A stretch of 64,000 nt of DNA from Streptomyces caniscabiei (GCF_014930365.1 NZ_JABXWI010000012.1:298137-362136); one strand, 5' to 3'. Positions 1 to 9,647 are shown, counted from the stretch's first letter. Program-made: numbers and translations. The notes: generated by a model from the letters alone, not told the origin.

Positions 1-5
1 TGCGG

Positions 6-99
6 CGCGCCGCCTCGTACAGCACAACTCCCGCCGCCACACCGGCGTTCAACGACTCCGCCCCACCCGGCATCGGGATCCGCACCCGGAAGTCACAGG
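6..99 (-). pseudogene. Duplicated 3' fragment of rlmB
   Basis: These 94 bases are identical to 205-298, the 3' part of the intact rlmB gene, at an offset of exactly 199 bp. On the minus strand they encode the last ~31 codons of an RlmB protein, including the SpoU motif IPMPGGAESLNAG. The fragment lies downstream of the intact gene and has no start. It is either a displaced original gene end left by an element that integrated at the 3' end of rlmB, or a local tandem duplication. Only the sequence left of base 1 could decide this. Confidence 0.85.
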
Positions 100-160
100 A
101 CCCCTCCTGTCTGCCGCCCTCGCACGCTGCGCGGCTTCGGACGGCTGCGCCGGCCTCAGA

Positions 161-181
161 CCGGCGGGCTTCGCCTGCCGG
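161..181. terminator. Hairpin just downstream of rlmB
   Basis: An 8-bp GC-rich stem (CCGGCGGG pairing with CCTGCCGG, one G-T pair) closes a CTTCG loop. It lies 10 bp past the rlmB stop codon and between the two copies of the 94-bp repeat, so it could terminate rlmB transcription. There is no strong U-tract. Confidence 0.5.
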
Positions 182-191
182 CCCACCGCCG

Positions 192-1133
192 TCAAGACCG
201 CCGACGCGCCGCCTCGTACAGCACAACTCCCGCCGCCACACCGGCGTTCAACGACTCCGCCCCACCCGGCATCGGGATCCGCACCCGGAAGTCACAGGTC
301 TCGCCGACGAGGCGGGACAGGCCCTTGCCCTCGCTGCCGACCACGATCACGACGGGACCCTCCAGGGCCGCCAACTCGCCCACCTCGGCCTCGCCGTCGG
401 CGGCGAGGCCGACCACGACGACACCGGCCTTCTTGTAGGCCTCCAGCGCGCGCGTCAGGTTGGTGGCGCGGGCGACGGGCGTACGGGCGGCCGTACCGGC
501 GGACGTCTTCCACGCGCCGGCGGTCATGCCGGCCGCGCGCCGCTCGGGCACGACGACCCCGTGCCCGCCGAACGCGGAGACGGACCGGACGACGGCACCG
601 AGGTTGCGCGGGTCGGTCACCCCGTCGAGGGCGACGATCAGCGGGTCCTCACCCTCGTCGTGCGCGGCGGCCACCAGGTCCTCCGGGTGCGCGTACTCGT
701 ACGGCGGGACCTGGAGGACGAGCCCCTGGTGGTTGAGGCCGTTGGTCATGCGGTCCAGCTCGGGGCGCGGCGCCTCCATGAGGTTGATGCCACCGCGCTC
801 GGCCGCGAGCTGGAGCGCCTCGCGCACCCGCTCGTCGTTGTCGATGAACTGCTGGACGTAGAGCGTCGAGGCGGGCACGCCCTCGCGCAGCGCCTCGACG
901 ACGGGGTTGCGGCCCACGACCATCTCGGACGTGCCCTTGCCGCCCCGCCCGCGCGGCGTGGGACGGCGGGCGGCCTGCTTCGCCTTGGCGTTGGCGATGC
1001 GGTTCGCCTTGTGCTTCTTGCGCATCTCGGCGGGCGGGGTCGGGCCCTTGCCCTCAAGACCCTTGCGCCGCTGGCCGCCACTGCCGACCTGCGCGCCCTT
1101 CTTGCCGGACATGCGGCGGTTGTTAGCGGCCAT
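192..1133 (-). CDS. rlmB: 23S rRNA (guanosine-2'-O-)-methyltransferase RlmB, SpoU/TrmH family
   Basis: This 313-residue protein methylates the 2'-O of a conserved guanosine in 23S rRNA (G2251 in E. coli numbering) using S-adenosylmethionine. Residues 1-70 are a Lys/Arg-rich extension typical of actinobacterial members. Residues ~72-145 form the SpoU substrate-binding domain (VVGRNPVVEALREG). The trefoil-knot methylase domain follows with its three motifs: DPRNLGAVVRS, VVGSEGKGLS and IPMPGGAESLNAG. It is the last gene of a minus-strand run after cysS, with a 157-bp gap. The 3' end is repeated downstream, but this copy is complete. Confidence in the family is high; the exact modified base is inferred from homology. 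Confidence 0.93.
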   Translation of the reverse strand: MAANNRRMSGKKGAQVGSGGQRRKGLEGKGPTPPAEMRKKHKANRIANAKAKQAARRPTPRGRGGKGTSEMVVGRNPVVEALREGVPASTLYVQQFIDNDERVREALQLAAERGGINLMEAPRPELDRMTNGLNHQGLVLQVPPYEYAHPEDLVAAAHDEGEDPLIVALDGVTDPRNLGAVVRSVSAFGGHGVVVPERRAAGMTAGAWKTSAGTAARTPVARATNLTRALEAYKKAGVVVVGLAADGEAEVGELAALEGPVVIVVGSEGKGLSRLVGETCDFRVRIPMPGGAESLNAGVAAGVVLYEAARRRS

Positions 1134-1160
1134 GACCTACCCGTCTCCTGAGATGCGTGC

Positions 1161-1225
1161 CTGCGTACGCAAGCGTGTGTACGACATCGTGTGTACGTCT
1201 TCGTGCGTACGTATTTCGTGTGTGC
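1161..1225. repeat. 14-bp tandem repeat array, ~4.5 units
   Basis: Units start at 1161, 1175, 1189 and 1203 (15 bp) and a partial unit starts at 1218. The two best match GTGTGTACGACATC and GTGTGTACGTCTTC. Each has a GTAC core. The array fills the gap between cysS and rlmB, about 30 bp upstream of the rlmB start, so it lies in the rlmB leader. Confidence 0.8.
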
Positions 1226-1290
1226 TCAATGCAGTGTGCCGCCCGGAGGCCCGGGCGGCACAATCGATCAAGGTTGACCGGACGTCCGGC

Positions 1291-2694
<1,404 letters not shown>

Positions 2695-2775
2695 GCCTCA
2701 AGAGTAGTAGGCCCCGACGCGTGTCCCGCCCCGATCACCCCAAGGACCACGGTTTCGTGACGTTCGGGAGAACCC

Positions 2776-2817
2776 GCGCCCCGTAAGGGGCGCGGGGAAC
2801 TGCGCGAGAAGCCCCAC
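2776..2817. repeat. Dispersed GC-rich inverted repeat, copy 1
   Basis: A GCGCCCC-GTAA-GGGGCGC hairpin is followed by GGGGAACTGCGCGAGAAGCC. The same GGGGCGCGGGGAACTGCGCGA core recurs at about 42.9, 52.6, 57.3 and 59.4 kb, always between genes. It lies between ispF and cysS. Confidence 0.75.
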
Positions 2818-2839
2818 CGCCCCGCACCCGGCGACGCGC

Positions 2840-3370
2840 TCACCCCACCCGGGCGACCAACGCGGTGGCGACGGCCATCAACCCCTCACCCCGTCCCGGA
2901 AACCCCAGCCCGTCCGTCGTCGCACCCGAGACCGACACCGGTGCCCCCACCACCTCGGACAACACCTTCTGCGCCTCGTCCCGCCGCTTCCCGATCTTCG
3001 GCCGGGCGCCCACCACCTGCACCGCCACGTTCCCGATGACGAACCCCCCGGCCCGCACGATCCGCGCGGCCTCCGCCAGCAACGTCACCCCGGACGCCCC
3101 GGCCCACTCCGGCCGCCCCGTCCCGAAGTGCTGCCCGAGATCCCCCATGCCGGCCGCGGAGAACAGCGCGTTGCAGGCCGCGTGCGCGACGACGTCCGCG
3201 TCGGAGTGCCCGGCCAGCCCCGGCCCCTCCCCCTCCCACTTCAGCCCGGCGCACCACAGCTCCCGCCCCTCCTCGAAGGCGTGGATGTCGGTACCGATCC
3301 CGACCTGCGGCAACACCACGGACCCCGGCAGGGACCCCGGCAGCGCCCCCGGTGTCGTCTCAGAACCCAT
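2840..3370 (-). CDS. ispF: 2-C-methyl-D-erythritol 2,4-cyclodiphosphate synthase
   Basis: IspF cyclises CDP-methylerythritol 2-phosphate to MEcPP in the non-mevalonate isoprenoid pathway. The 176-residue protein has the metal-binding DxH motif at D28/H30 (GTDIHAF) and the GHSDADVVAHA motif with a further metal ligand. The start ATG overlaps the ispD stop by 11 bp, which indicates translational coupling. The first ~20 residues (TTPGALPGSLPGS) are a low-complexity extension not needed for the fold, but no better downstream start is visible. Confidence 0.95.
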   Translation of the reverse strand: MGSETTPGALPGSLPGSVVLPQVGIGTDIHAFEEGRELWCAGLKWEGEGPGLAGHSDADVVAHAACNALFSAAGMGDLGQHFGTGRPEWAGASGVTLLAEAARIVRAGGFVIGNVAVQVVGARPKIGKRRDEAQKVLSEVVGAPVSVSGATTDGLGFPGRGEGLMAVATALVARVG

Positions 3371-4124
3371 CGTTCAGCCTCCTGCGCGCCAGAACCGCCT
3401 CCGCGAGCACCAGGTCCAGCGGTCGCGTCACCTTGAAGGCCTCCTCGTGCCCGGGCACGACCACGACCCCGAGCCCGAGGCGCTCGACCATGCTCGCGTC
3501 GTCGGTCACCTCCCCGGTGACCGTCTCGTGCGCGCGCACCAGCGTCTCCCGGTCGAAGCCCTGCGGTGTCTGCACGGCCCGCAGCCGCGCCCGCTCCGGC
3601 GTGGCGACGACCGGTTCCGGCGCCCCCGGCGCGTCCACCGGCTCGACCTCCTTGACCGTGTCGGCGAGCGGCAGCGCGGGCACCACGGCCGGCGCGCCTT
3701 CCCGTACGGCCTCGATGACCGCGTCGACCGTGTCGACGGGCACCAGCGGACGGGCCGCGTCGTGGACGAGGACGATGTCGTAGCCGGGCGGCAGCGCGTC
3801 CAGGCCCTGCTTCACCGACTCCTGGCGCGACTCACCCCCGGGTACGACGAGGAAGTCGGTCCGCTCGGGCAGCGCGTGCGCGTCGAGGAGGCTCTTGACC
3901 TCGGGGGCGCCGTCGGGAGGCGCCACCACGATCACCAGGGAGACGGCACGGGACGCGGCCATGGCCCGCACCGCGTGGATCAGCATCGGGGTGCCGTTCA
4001 GCGCGCGTAGCGCCTTGGGGGCGCCCGGACCGAGGCGTACGCCCCGGCCGGCGGCCGGGATCACGGCCGCCGTGCGGGTCGCCGTACCGGTTCCGGAAGG
4101 GGAAGGGCGCGAATCGTCAGACAT
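3360..4124 (-). CDS. ispD: 2-C-methyl-D-erythritol 4-phosphate cytidylyltransferase
   Basis: IspD joins CTP and methylerythritol 4-phosphate, two steps before IspF in isoprenoid synthesis. The 254-residue protein shows the nucleotidyltransferase signature AAVIPAAGRGVRLG at ~19-32, with a substrate lysine in GAPKALR. Later motifs VLVHDAARPLV and DDASMVERLG match the family. It is cotranscribed with ispF (11-bp overlap). CarD lies upstream on the same strand after a 351-bp gap, so the two enzymes may have their own promoter. Confidence 0.95.
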   Translation of the reverse strand: MSDDSRPSPSGTGTATRTAAVIPAAGRGVRLGPGAPKALRALNGTPMLIHAVRAMAASRAVSLVIVVAPPDGAPEVKSLLDAHALPERTDFLVVPGGESRQESVKQGLDALPPGYDIVLVHDAARPLVPVDTVDAVIEAVREGAPAVVPALPLADTVKEVEPVDAPGAPEPVVATPERARLRAVQTPQGFDRETLVRAHETVTGEVTDDASMVERLGLGVVVVPGHEEAFKVTRPLDLVLAEAVLARRRLNDGF

Positions 4125-4475
4125 CGGTTCCTGTCAGGTTTGTGTGCTCGGCCTACGTGGGTATGGCCACAGCGTGCCGGGCGCGACACCTTGACCGGAC
4201 CCTTCCGTGACATCTGGTCGAGCCAGCTGCCCGGGCCCGGCACGCCTAGTACGAGTACCGCGTACTCATGAGCACCGGGGCACGCCAAGTATCGCCGAGT
4301 ATCAGGGACCCCATTCAGGCGTTCGGCATCCGGGTACGAACATGCCGCAGCGCCCGGCGACATCATGCGTCATCGGGCACCGCGGCATTTCGATGTGCTG
4401 CTGCACTGAACGGCTGAACTGAAGGCCGTGCGGGCTGGCTGCCTGCCGTAGGTCAGTTCGAAGTTGCGGTCAGTT
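4125..4475. other. Intergenic region between carD and ispD
   Basis: I see no convincing gene in these 351 bp. A 15-bp dyad, GAGTAC-CGC-GTACTC, lies at 4254-4268 about 130 bp upstream of ispD and could be a protein-binding site. No strong terminator stem follows carD. Confidence 0.4.
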
Positions 4476-4958
4476 TCAGGACGCGAGAACCTCGTCGAGC
4501 AGGGCCTCGGCCTTGTCCTCGTTGGTGTTCTCCGCGAGGGCGAGCTCGCTCACCAGGATCTGGCGGGCCTTGGCGAGCATGCGCTTCTCACCGGCGGACA
4601 GTCCGCGCTCGCGCTCACGACGCCACAGGTCACGCACGACTTCCGCGACCTTGATGACATCGCCGGAGGCGAGCTTCTCCAGATTTGCCTTGTAGCGACG
4701 CGACCAGTTCGTGGGCTCCTCGGCATACGGCGCGCGCAGCACCTCGAAGACCCGGTCCAGGCCGTCCTGCCCGACCACATCACGTACGCCGACGAACTCC
4801 GCATTGTCCGCTGGCACACGCACCGTCAGGTCGCCCTGAGCGACCTTGAGCACCAAGTAGGTCTTGTCCACGCCTTTGATCTGGCGAGTTTCGATGGCCT
4901 CGATCAGCGCGGCCCCGTGATGGGGATAGACCACGGTGTCGCCAACCTTGAACGTCAT
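4476..4958 (-). CDS. carD: CarD-family RNA polymerase-binding transcription factor
   Basis: CarD binds the RNA polymerase beta subunit and stabilises open promoter complexes, mainly at rRNA and other growth genes. The 160-residue protein begins MTFKVGDTVVYPHHGAALIE, the conserved RNA polymerase-interaction (TRCF-like Tudor) domain at ~1-60. A helical DNA-binding domain follows (residues ~65-155, including EEPTNWSRRYKANLEKL). It is an essential gene in mycobacteria. The start follows an AAGGGG ribosome site. A plausible promoter is described separately at 4987-5015. Confidence 0.95.
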   Translation of the reverse strand: MTFKVGDTVVYPHHGAALIEAIETRQIKGVDKTYLVLKVAQGDLTVRVPADNAEFVGVRDVVGQDGLDRVFEVLRAPYAEEPTNWSRRYKANLEKLASGDVIKVAEVVRDLWRRERERGLSAGEKRMLAKARQILVSELALAENTNEDKAEALLDEVLAS

Positions 4959-4986
4959 GTGACAGGTACCCCTTCCGTGGCTATCC

Positions 4987-5015
4987 AGGGTAACACGGAT
5001 ACGGCGGGTTCTGAA
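4987..5015 (-). promoter_or_regulatory. Putative carD promoter
   Basis: Read on the minus strand, TTCAGA (5010-5015) and TACCCT (4987-4992) are separated by 17 bp. The -10 fits the actinobacterial TANNNT pattern with a TGT extension, about 30 bp upstream of carD. This is a pattern match only. Confidence 0.45.
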
Positions 5016-5575
5016 TGGCGTTTTCGCAGGTCAGGGCATATCTCGGGGCTTGACAACTGCAACAGGAACGTGCTGCGGGGCCCGAACGGAAGAGGGTATT
5101 CGCAGGTGGGAGCGGCTCTCCGGGCGGAGTGAAACGCGTACGTTACACGCATCCGGAGGGCGCCGGGCGCATCCTAACGTCCCGCTTTGTCCGACTCCAA
5201 GTGTGCGACTTCCGCTACTCCGTTCGATGCATGGAGTCGGGTACGAGACGAATCCGGAATTGATCAAGGAGTTCGTTCAAGGGCCCCTGTTCCGCCGTTA
5301 CCGGATCGTGTTCTGGCGCTGTTCCCGCGGCGTTCTGGCAGTTGATCGATTTTTCGCGGAGGAGCGCATTCCTTACCGGAAATCCAGGACGCGGCCACGA
5401 CGAGATCGACGGCGGTTTTGCGAATGCCGACCGGGGGGTGTGACGCGTCCGTCAATTGCCTCCGGTGACATGTCGGGGACTTGGGGAGGGTCGGGTGCGG
5501 CGGCGACGGGACGGCTCGGTAACCTGAGGCCGCTACAGACCACGTACCGCCCACGTTCTAGGAGTTGCCGCCGCC
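5016..5575. other. Long divergent intergenic region, carD / lipoprotein gene
   Basis: This ~560-bp stretch separates divergent genes. It contains an AT-richer patch (about 5230-5440) unlike its neighbours, with no reading frame of normal Streptomyces codon usage. I see no tandem array, hairpin or recognised RNA. It may carry promoters for both flanking genes. Confidence 0.35.
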
Positions 5576-6271
5576 GTGAGCAGCAGCCTTCGACGCGGCG
5601 CCCTCGCCGCCGCCGCCATCGCGTTCTCGATCGCCTCACTCGCCGCGTGCGCCGCCGGCAACAACGCCCAGACGCTGGAGGTCAAGCCGGACAACGCGGC
5701 CACCAGCGTCGGCGACATCAAGATCCAGAACGCGATCGTGGTCACCCAGCCCGGCACCGAGACCAAGGGCCCCGCCGTGGTCTCCGCGACGCTCTTCAAC
5801 GCCGCCACGACCGACCAGACCCTCGACTCCGTCACCGTCGAGGGCGGCGGCACCGTCGAGCTCACGCCCGCCAAGGGCAAGGGCAAGGGCGGCAAGGTCG
5901 TCGTCCCGGCCGGCGGCTCCGTGGTCCTCGGCGGCACCGGGAACGCCTCCGCGGTCCTGTCCGAGGTCACCGACGCGGTCAAGGACGGCAACGCCCAGCA
6001 GGTCACCTTCGAGTTCAGCGAGACCGGCAAGGTCTCCCTGCGCGCCTTCGTGGTCCCCGCCGAGCACTACTTCGAGAAGTGGGGCCCGTCCGACATCCCC
6101 GAGGCCCCCGCCGCCAGCGCCTCCCCGTCCGAGGAGGCGAGCGGCTCCGCCTCCCCCGACGCCACGGGCTCGCCGTCCGCCGACGCGACGGCCACCGAGG
6201 AGGAGGGCACCGCCGCCGGCTCCACGGCCTCGCCGTCGTCCTCGGCCGCCGGGGAGACCACGGGCCACTGA
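5576..6271 (+). CDS. Lipoprotein of unknown function with Ser/Ala-rich tail
   Basis: The 231-residue product starts with GTG, preceded by a GGAG site 11 bp upstream. Residues 1-24 form a lipoprotein signal with the lipobox SLAAC, so it should be lipidated at Cys and anchored outside the membrane. The mature part (~30-165) looks like an all-beta domain (IQNAIVVTQPG, VSATLFNAATTDQTLDSVTV, VPAGGSVVLGG) resembling the copper-chaperone-like DUF461 group, but the metal-binding Met/His set is not obvious. Residues ~170-231 are a disordered SPSEEASGSASPDATG-type tail. It converges on phoP across a perfect terminator. Confidence 0.8.
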   Translation: MSSSLRRGALAAAAIAFSIASLAACAAGNNAQTLEVKPDNAATSVGDIKIQNAIVVTQPGTETKGPAVVSATLFNAATTDQTLDSVTVEGGGTVELTPAKGKGKGGKVVVPAGGSVVLGGTGNASAVLSEVTDAVKDGNAQQVTFEFSETGKVSLRAFVVPAEHYFEKWGPSDIPEAPAASASPSEEASGSASPDATGSPSADATATEEEGTAAGSTASPSSSAAGETTGH

Positions 6272-6313
6272 GACCGGCCACGTCGGCCACCGGGCCGCCG
6301 AGGTCCGTGAGCA

Positions 6314-6365
6314 CGTACGCCGAAGGGCGGCACCCCCTGCGAGGGGTGCCGCCCTTCGGCGTACG
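6314..6365. terminator. Bidirectional terminator between lipoprotein gene and phoP
   Basis: A perfect 23-bp stem (6314-6336 with 6343-6365) closes a 6-nt loop CTGCGA. It sits midway between two convergent genes and should stop both transcripts. Confidence 0.9.
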
Positions 6366-6386
6366 GCGGGTGTGCGGCCGTAGGGC

Positions 6387-7067
6387 CTACGGCTCGAACT
6401 TGTACCCGAGACCACGGACCGTCACCAGATACCGAGGCGCGCCCGGGTCCGGCTCGATCTTGGCGCGGAGGCGCTTGACGTGGACGTCGAGGGTCTTGGT
6501 GTCCCCGACGTAGTCGGCGCCCCAGACTCGGTCGATGAGCTGCATACGGGTCAGGACTCGGCCCGCGTTCCGCAGCAGCATCTCGAGCAGGTCGAACTCC
6601 TTGAGGGGGAGGTCGACCTTGGAGCCCGAGACAGTGACCACGTGACGGTCGACGTCCATACGGACGGGACCGGCCTCCAGCGCGGCCGGGGTGACCTCCT
6701 CGGGCTCGCCGCGGCGGCGCAGTACGGCCCGGATACGGGCGACGAGCTCGCGGGAGGAGAAGGGCTTGGTGACATAGTCGTCGGCTCCTATTTCCAGGCC
6801 CACGACCTTGTCGATCTCGCTGTCCTTGGCGGTCACCATGATCACCGGGACATTGGAGCGGCTGCGCAGCTGACGGCAGACCTCGGTGCCCGGCAGCCCG
6901 GGCAGCATCAGGTCGAGCAGGACGAGGTCGGCTCCGTTGCGCTCGAACTCGTCGAGGCCGTCGGGCCCGGTGGTCGCGATGGCGACCTCGAAGCCCTCCT
7001 TGCGGAGCATGTAGGACAGGGCGTCGGAGAAGGACTCCTCGTCCTCGACGACGAGCACTCGGGTCAC
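6387..7067 (-). CDS. phoP: Phosphate-responsive response regulator PhoP, OmpR family
   Basis: PhoP controls the phosphate-starvation regulon and influences antibiotic production in Streptomyces. In the 226-residue protein, the receiver domain (1-~118) has acidic residues D9/E10, the phospho-acceptor D52 in LLDLMLPG, and the conserved lysine in DDYVTKPF. The C-terminal winged helix (~125-226) ends in the typical VRGLGYKFEP. The start codon overlaps the phoR stop by 4 bp, so the two are translationally coupled. The order phoR-phoP divergent from phoU, with a PHO box between them, matches the known Streptomyces pho locus. Confidence 0.95.
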   Translation of the reverse strand: MTRVLVVEDEESFSDALSYMLRKEGFEVAIATTGPDGLDEFERNGADLVLLDLMLPGLPGTEVCRQLRSRSNVPVIMVTAKDSEIDKVVGLEIGADDYVTKPFSSRELVARIRAVLRRRGEPEEVTPAALEAGPVRMDVDRHVVTVSGSKVDLPLKEFDLLEMLLRNAGRVLTRMQLIDRVWGADYVGDTKTLDVHVKRLRAKIEPDPGAPRYLVTVRGLGYKFEP

Positions 7068-8329
7068 GGAAGGACCTCCGGGGCGGGAAGCGGTCCGTAC
7101 GGTTCGTACGGGGATCTGTCGGTGTGAGGCTGTCCGTCCTCGTCGTCGAGGTCCGGGTGCTGGGCCACGCGGTCACGGGCGGCGCCCGCCTCCGGCAGCC
7201 TGAGCGTGAACGTGGAGCCCTGTCCCTCCGAGCTCCACACCGTGACCTCCCCGCCGTGCGAGGCGGCCACGTGCTTGACGATCGCGAGACCGAGTCCCGT
7301 ACCGCCGGTCTGGCGGGAGCGGGCCGGGTCCACGCGGTAGAAGCGCTCGAAGATGCGCTCCTTGTCCTTGTCCGAGATGCCGATGCCCTGGTCGGTCACG
7401 GCGATCTCGATATGGTCCCCGCCGGGGGCGGTCACCCGGCGTGCGGCTATGCCGACGCGGGTGCGGGCCGGGGAGTAGTTGACGGCGTTCTCCACGAGGT
7501 TGCCGAGGGCGGCGGCCAGCTGACCGCGGTTGCCCCAGACACGCAGCTCGGCGGTGCCGCCGGCGGCCATGGTGATCTGCTTGGTGCCGGCCTGGTGGCG
7601 GCAGCGGTCGACGGCCTCGGCGACCAGCTCGTCCACCCGGACCGGCTCGGCGTCCTCCAGCGGGTCGTCGTTCTGCACCCGGGAGAGGTCGATCAGCTCC
7701 TGCACGAGGTTGGTGAGCCGGGTGGCCTCGATCTGCATGCGCCCGGCGAACCGTTCCACCGCCTCCGGGTCGTCCGAGGCGCCCATGACCGCCTCGGAGA
7801 GGAGGGAGAGGGCGCCGACGGGCGTCTTCAGCTCATGGCTGACGTTGGCGACGAAGTCCCGCCGCACGGCCTCTATCCGGCGGGCCTCGGTGAGGTCCTC
7901 GACCAGGAGCAGCACCAGCCGGGAGCCGAGCGGCGCGACCCGCGCGGAGACGGCGAGCGCCTCGCCGCGTCCCGTGCCGCGCCGGGGCAGGTCCAGCTCG
8001 ACCTGTCGTATCTCGCCGTCGCGGCGGGTGTCGCGGGCCATCTTGAGCATCGGCTCGATGGAGAGCTTGCCGCCCCGCACGAGCCCGAGTGCGTACGCGG
8101 CGGAGCTGGCCTTGACGACGGCGTCCGCCTCGTCGAGGACGACGGCGGACGAGCGGAGCACGGACAGCACGGTGTCGACGCCGGGCGGGAGCACCGGGTC
8201 GGTGTGCAGGGAGGTTCTGGTGGGACGCTTCTGCTCGCGCTCGCTGAAGCGGAACGCCAGCATGGCGATGACACCGGTGAGCACTCCGGCGATCGCTGCC
8301 GCTGCGGCGACCGCCGCGTTCACGTCCAT
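7064..8329 (-). CDS. phoR: Phosphate-sensing histidine kinase PhoR
   Basis: This 421-residue membrane kinase phosphorylates PhoP under phosphate limitation. One N-terminal membrane segment (~9-27) is followed by a PAS-like region (~50-150) and the HisKA box with phospho-acceptor H165 (NVSHELKTPVG). The ATPase domain shows GNLVENAVNYSP (N box), DQGIGISDKDKERIFERF and GGTGLGLAI. The tail (RVAQHPDLDDEDGQPHTD) is acidic. It is the first gene of phoR-phoP and should be autoregulated from the PHO box 75 bp upstream. Confidence 0.94.
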   Translation of the reverse strand: MDVNAAVAAAAAIAGVLTGVIAMLAFRFSEREQKRPTRTSLHTDPVLPPGVDTVLSVLRSSAVVLDEADAVVKASSAAYALGLVRGGKLSIEPMLKMARDTRRDGEIRQVELDLPRRGTGRGEALAVSARVAPLGSRLVLLLVEDLTEARRIEAVRRDFVANVSHELKTPVGALSLLSEAVMGASDDPEAVERFAGRMQIEATRLTNLVQELIDLSRVQNDDPLEDAEPVRVDELVAEAVDRCRHQAGTKQITMAAGGTAELRVWGNRGQLAAALGNLVENAVNYSPARTRVGIAARRVTAPGGDHIEIAVTDQGIGISDKDKERIFERFYRVDPARSRQTGGTGLGLAIVKHVAASHGGEVTVWSSEGQGSTFTLRLPEAGAARDRVAQHPDLDDEDGQPHTDRSPYEPYGPLPAPEVLP

Positions 8330-8403
8330 GCATCCAGGTTAGGCACGAGGTCGGACATCCCCACAGCGATCGGAGGGCGACCTCGAACACTCGTCGCCCA
8401 GAG

Positions 8404-8436
8404 TTCACCTTGGAGCCAGTATTGGTTCATTTGGGG
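8404..8436 (+). promoter_or_regulatory. PHO box in the phoRP-phoU divergent promoter
   Basis: Three consecutive 11-bp units are visible: GTTCACCTTGG, AGCCAGTATTG and GTTCATTTGGG. Streptomyces PhoP binds 11-bp direct repeats with a GTTCACC consensus. The first and third units fit well, while the middle one is degenerate, as is common. The site would let PhoP activate both phoRP and phoU. Nothing else is obvious in the 299-bp region. Confidence 0.85.
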
Positions 8437-8628
8437 TGGCGGAAACGGACGCGTAAGGGCCGGAACGTGGGAGCGTGGGAATTGTCCGGGGCTCCCGGTC
8501 ACCGTTCGCCGTCGACCGTGCACACGGTGGTCGGGGTACGGCCGTCCTGGCCCGGCCTGGCGGAACGGCTTCCGGAACGGCTTTTCCGGTCACCCACGAG
8601 CAGACGTACGTAAGAGAGGGACACCCTG

Positions 8629-9327
8629 ATGCGGGACGCGTACCACGAGGAACTTGACTCGATCGGTGAGGGCCTGGTCGAGATGGCCCGACTGGTGGGG
8701 TCGGCGATCGGTCGCGCCACGACGGCGATGCTCGACGCCGACCTGAAGCTGGCCGAGAGCGTGATCGAGGCCGACAAGAAGGTCGACGACCTCCAGCACG
8801 ACCTGGAGGCCCGCGCGATAGCCCTGCTGGCCCGGCAGCAGCCCGTGGCGACGGATCTCCGCATCGTCGTGACGTCGCTGCGCATGTCGGCCGACCTGGA
8901 GCGCTCGGGCGACCTGGCCCAGCACGTGGCCAAGCTGACCCGGCTGCGCTTCCCCGAGCGCGCGGTCCCGCGCGACCTGCACGCCACGATCCTGGAGATG
9001 GGCCAGCTCGCGCAGCGCCTGATGGCCAAGGCCGCCGAGGTCATCATCACCAAGGACGTCGACCTGGCGCTCCAGCTGGAGAGCGACGACGACGCGATGG
9101 ACCTGCTCCACCGCACGCTCTTCCAGCACCTCATGGACGACCGCTGGAAGCACGGCATCGAGACCGCCGTCGACGTCACCCTCCTCGGCCGCTACTACGA
9201 GCGCTTCGCGGACCACGCGGTGTCGGTCGCGAAGCGGGTGGTGTACCTGGTGACGGGCGAACACGCGGACGAACTCCAGGCGGACATCCAGCCGGTGCAG
9301 CCGGTTGCGGGGGTGGAGGGGGCGTAG
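8629..9327 (+). CDS. phoU: Phosphate signalling protein PhoU
   Basis: PhoU links the phosphate transporter to the PhoR kinase and represses the regulon when phosphate is plentiful. The 232-residue protein has two PhoU three-helix repeats: ~15-105, with EARAIALLARQQPVATDLR, and ~115-210, with RYYERFADHAVSVAKRVVYL. The ATG is preceded by GAGAGGG. It is transcribed away from phoR-phoP and shares their PHO-box region. Confidence 0.95.
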   Translation: MRDAYHEELDSIGEGLVEMARLVGSAIGRATTAMLDADLKLAESVIEADKKVDDLQHDLEARAIALLARQQPVATDLRIVVTSLRMSADLERSGDLAQHVAKLTRLRFPERAVPRDLHATILEMGQLAQRLMAKAAEVIITKDVDLALQLESDDDAMDLLHRTLFQHLMDDRWKHGIETAVDVTLLGRYYERFADHAVSVAKRVVYLVTGEHADELQADIQPVQPVAGVEGA

Positions 9328-9531
9328 GGGGTGGGTCCGGGGGTCCCGGGGTCCCGGGGGTCTTCAGGCTCAAGGAGGCTGGGTGGTGCGCGCGGGGCTC
9401 GGGTTGCGGGCTCCGGCGCTCGAAGGCCGGGCAGGGCGTGTGAACGCCTCCATGCGCCGTTGATGCGCCCGGCTGAACGAGCGTGAAATGGGGCAATCAA
9501 CGGACACAGACACCGCGGTCGCCGCGGTCGG

Positions 9532-9647
9532 CGCCGCGTGTCCGTACTGCGCGTCAGTGCTGCGTGTGCGTACTGCATGTCCGTACCGCTTGCCAGTACT
9601 GCCCGTTCGTACTGCACGTTCGTACTGCGTTTCTGTGCTCGCGTCCG
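9532..9647. repeat. 13-bp tandem repeat array, about 9 units
   Basis: Units recur exactly every 13 bp. Their cores start at 9532, 9545, 9558, 9571, 9584, 9597, 9610, 9623 and 9636, with consensus GTACTGCNYGTNC. Because 13 is not a multiple of three, the array is non-coding. It occupies most of the gap between phoU and the Cys-rich peptide gene at 9680 and ends ~30 bp before that gene's start, so it lies in its promoter or leader. The rest of 9328-9531 shows no gene. Confidence 0.9.

Noticed and set aside
1..300. An attL/attR pair of a resident integrative element
   Set aside because: The repeats are only 199 bp apart and no integrase is in view. It may be a relic, so I list it as a duplication.
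460..1151. Long plus-strand reading frames across rlmB and cysS
   Set aside because: They are antisense shadows caused by high GC and third-position bias, with Arg/Gly/Val-rich nonsense composition.
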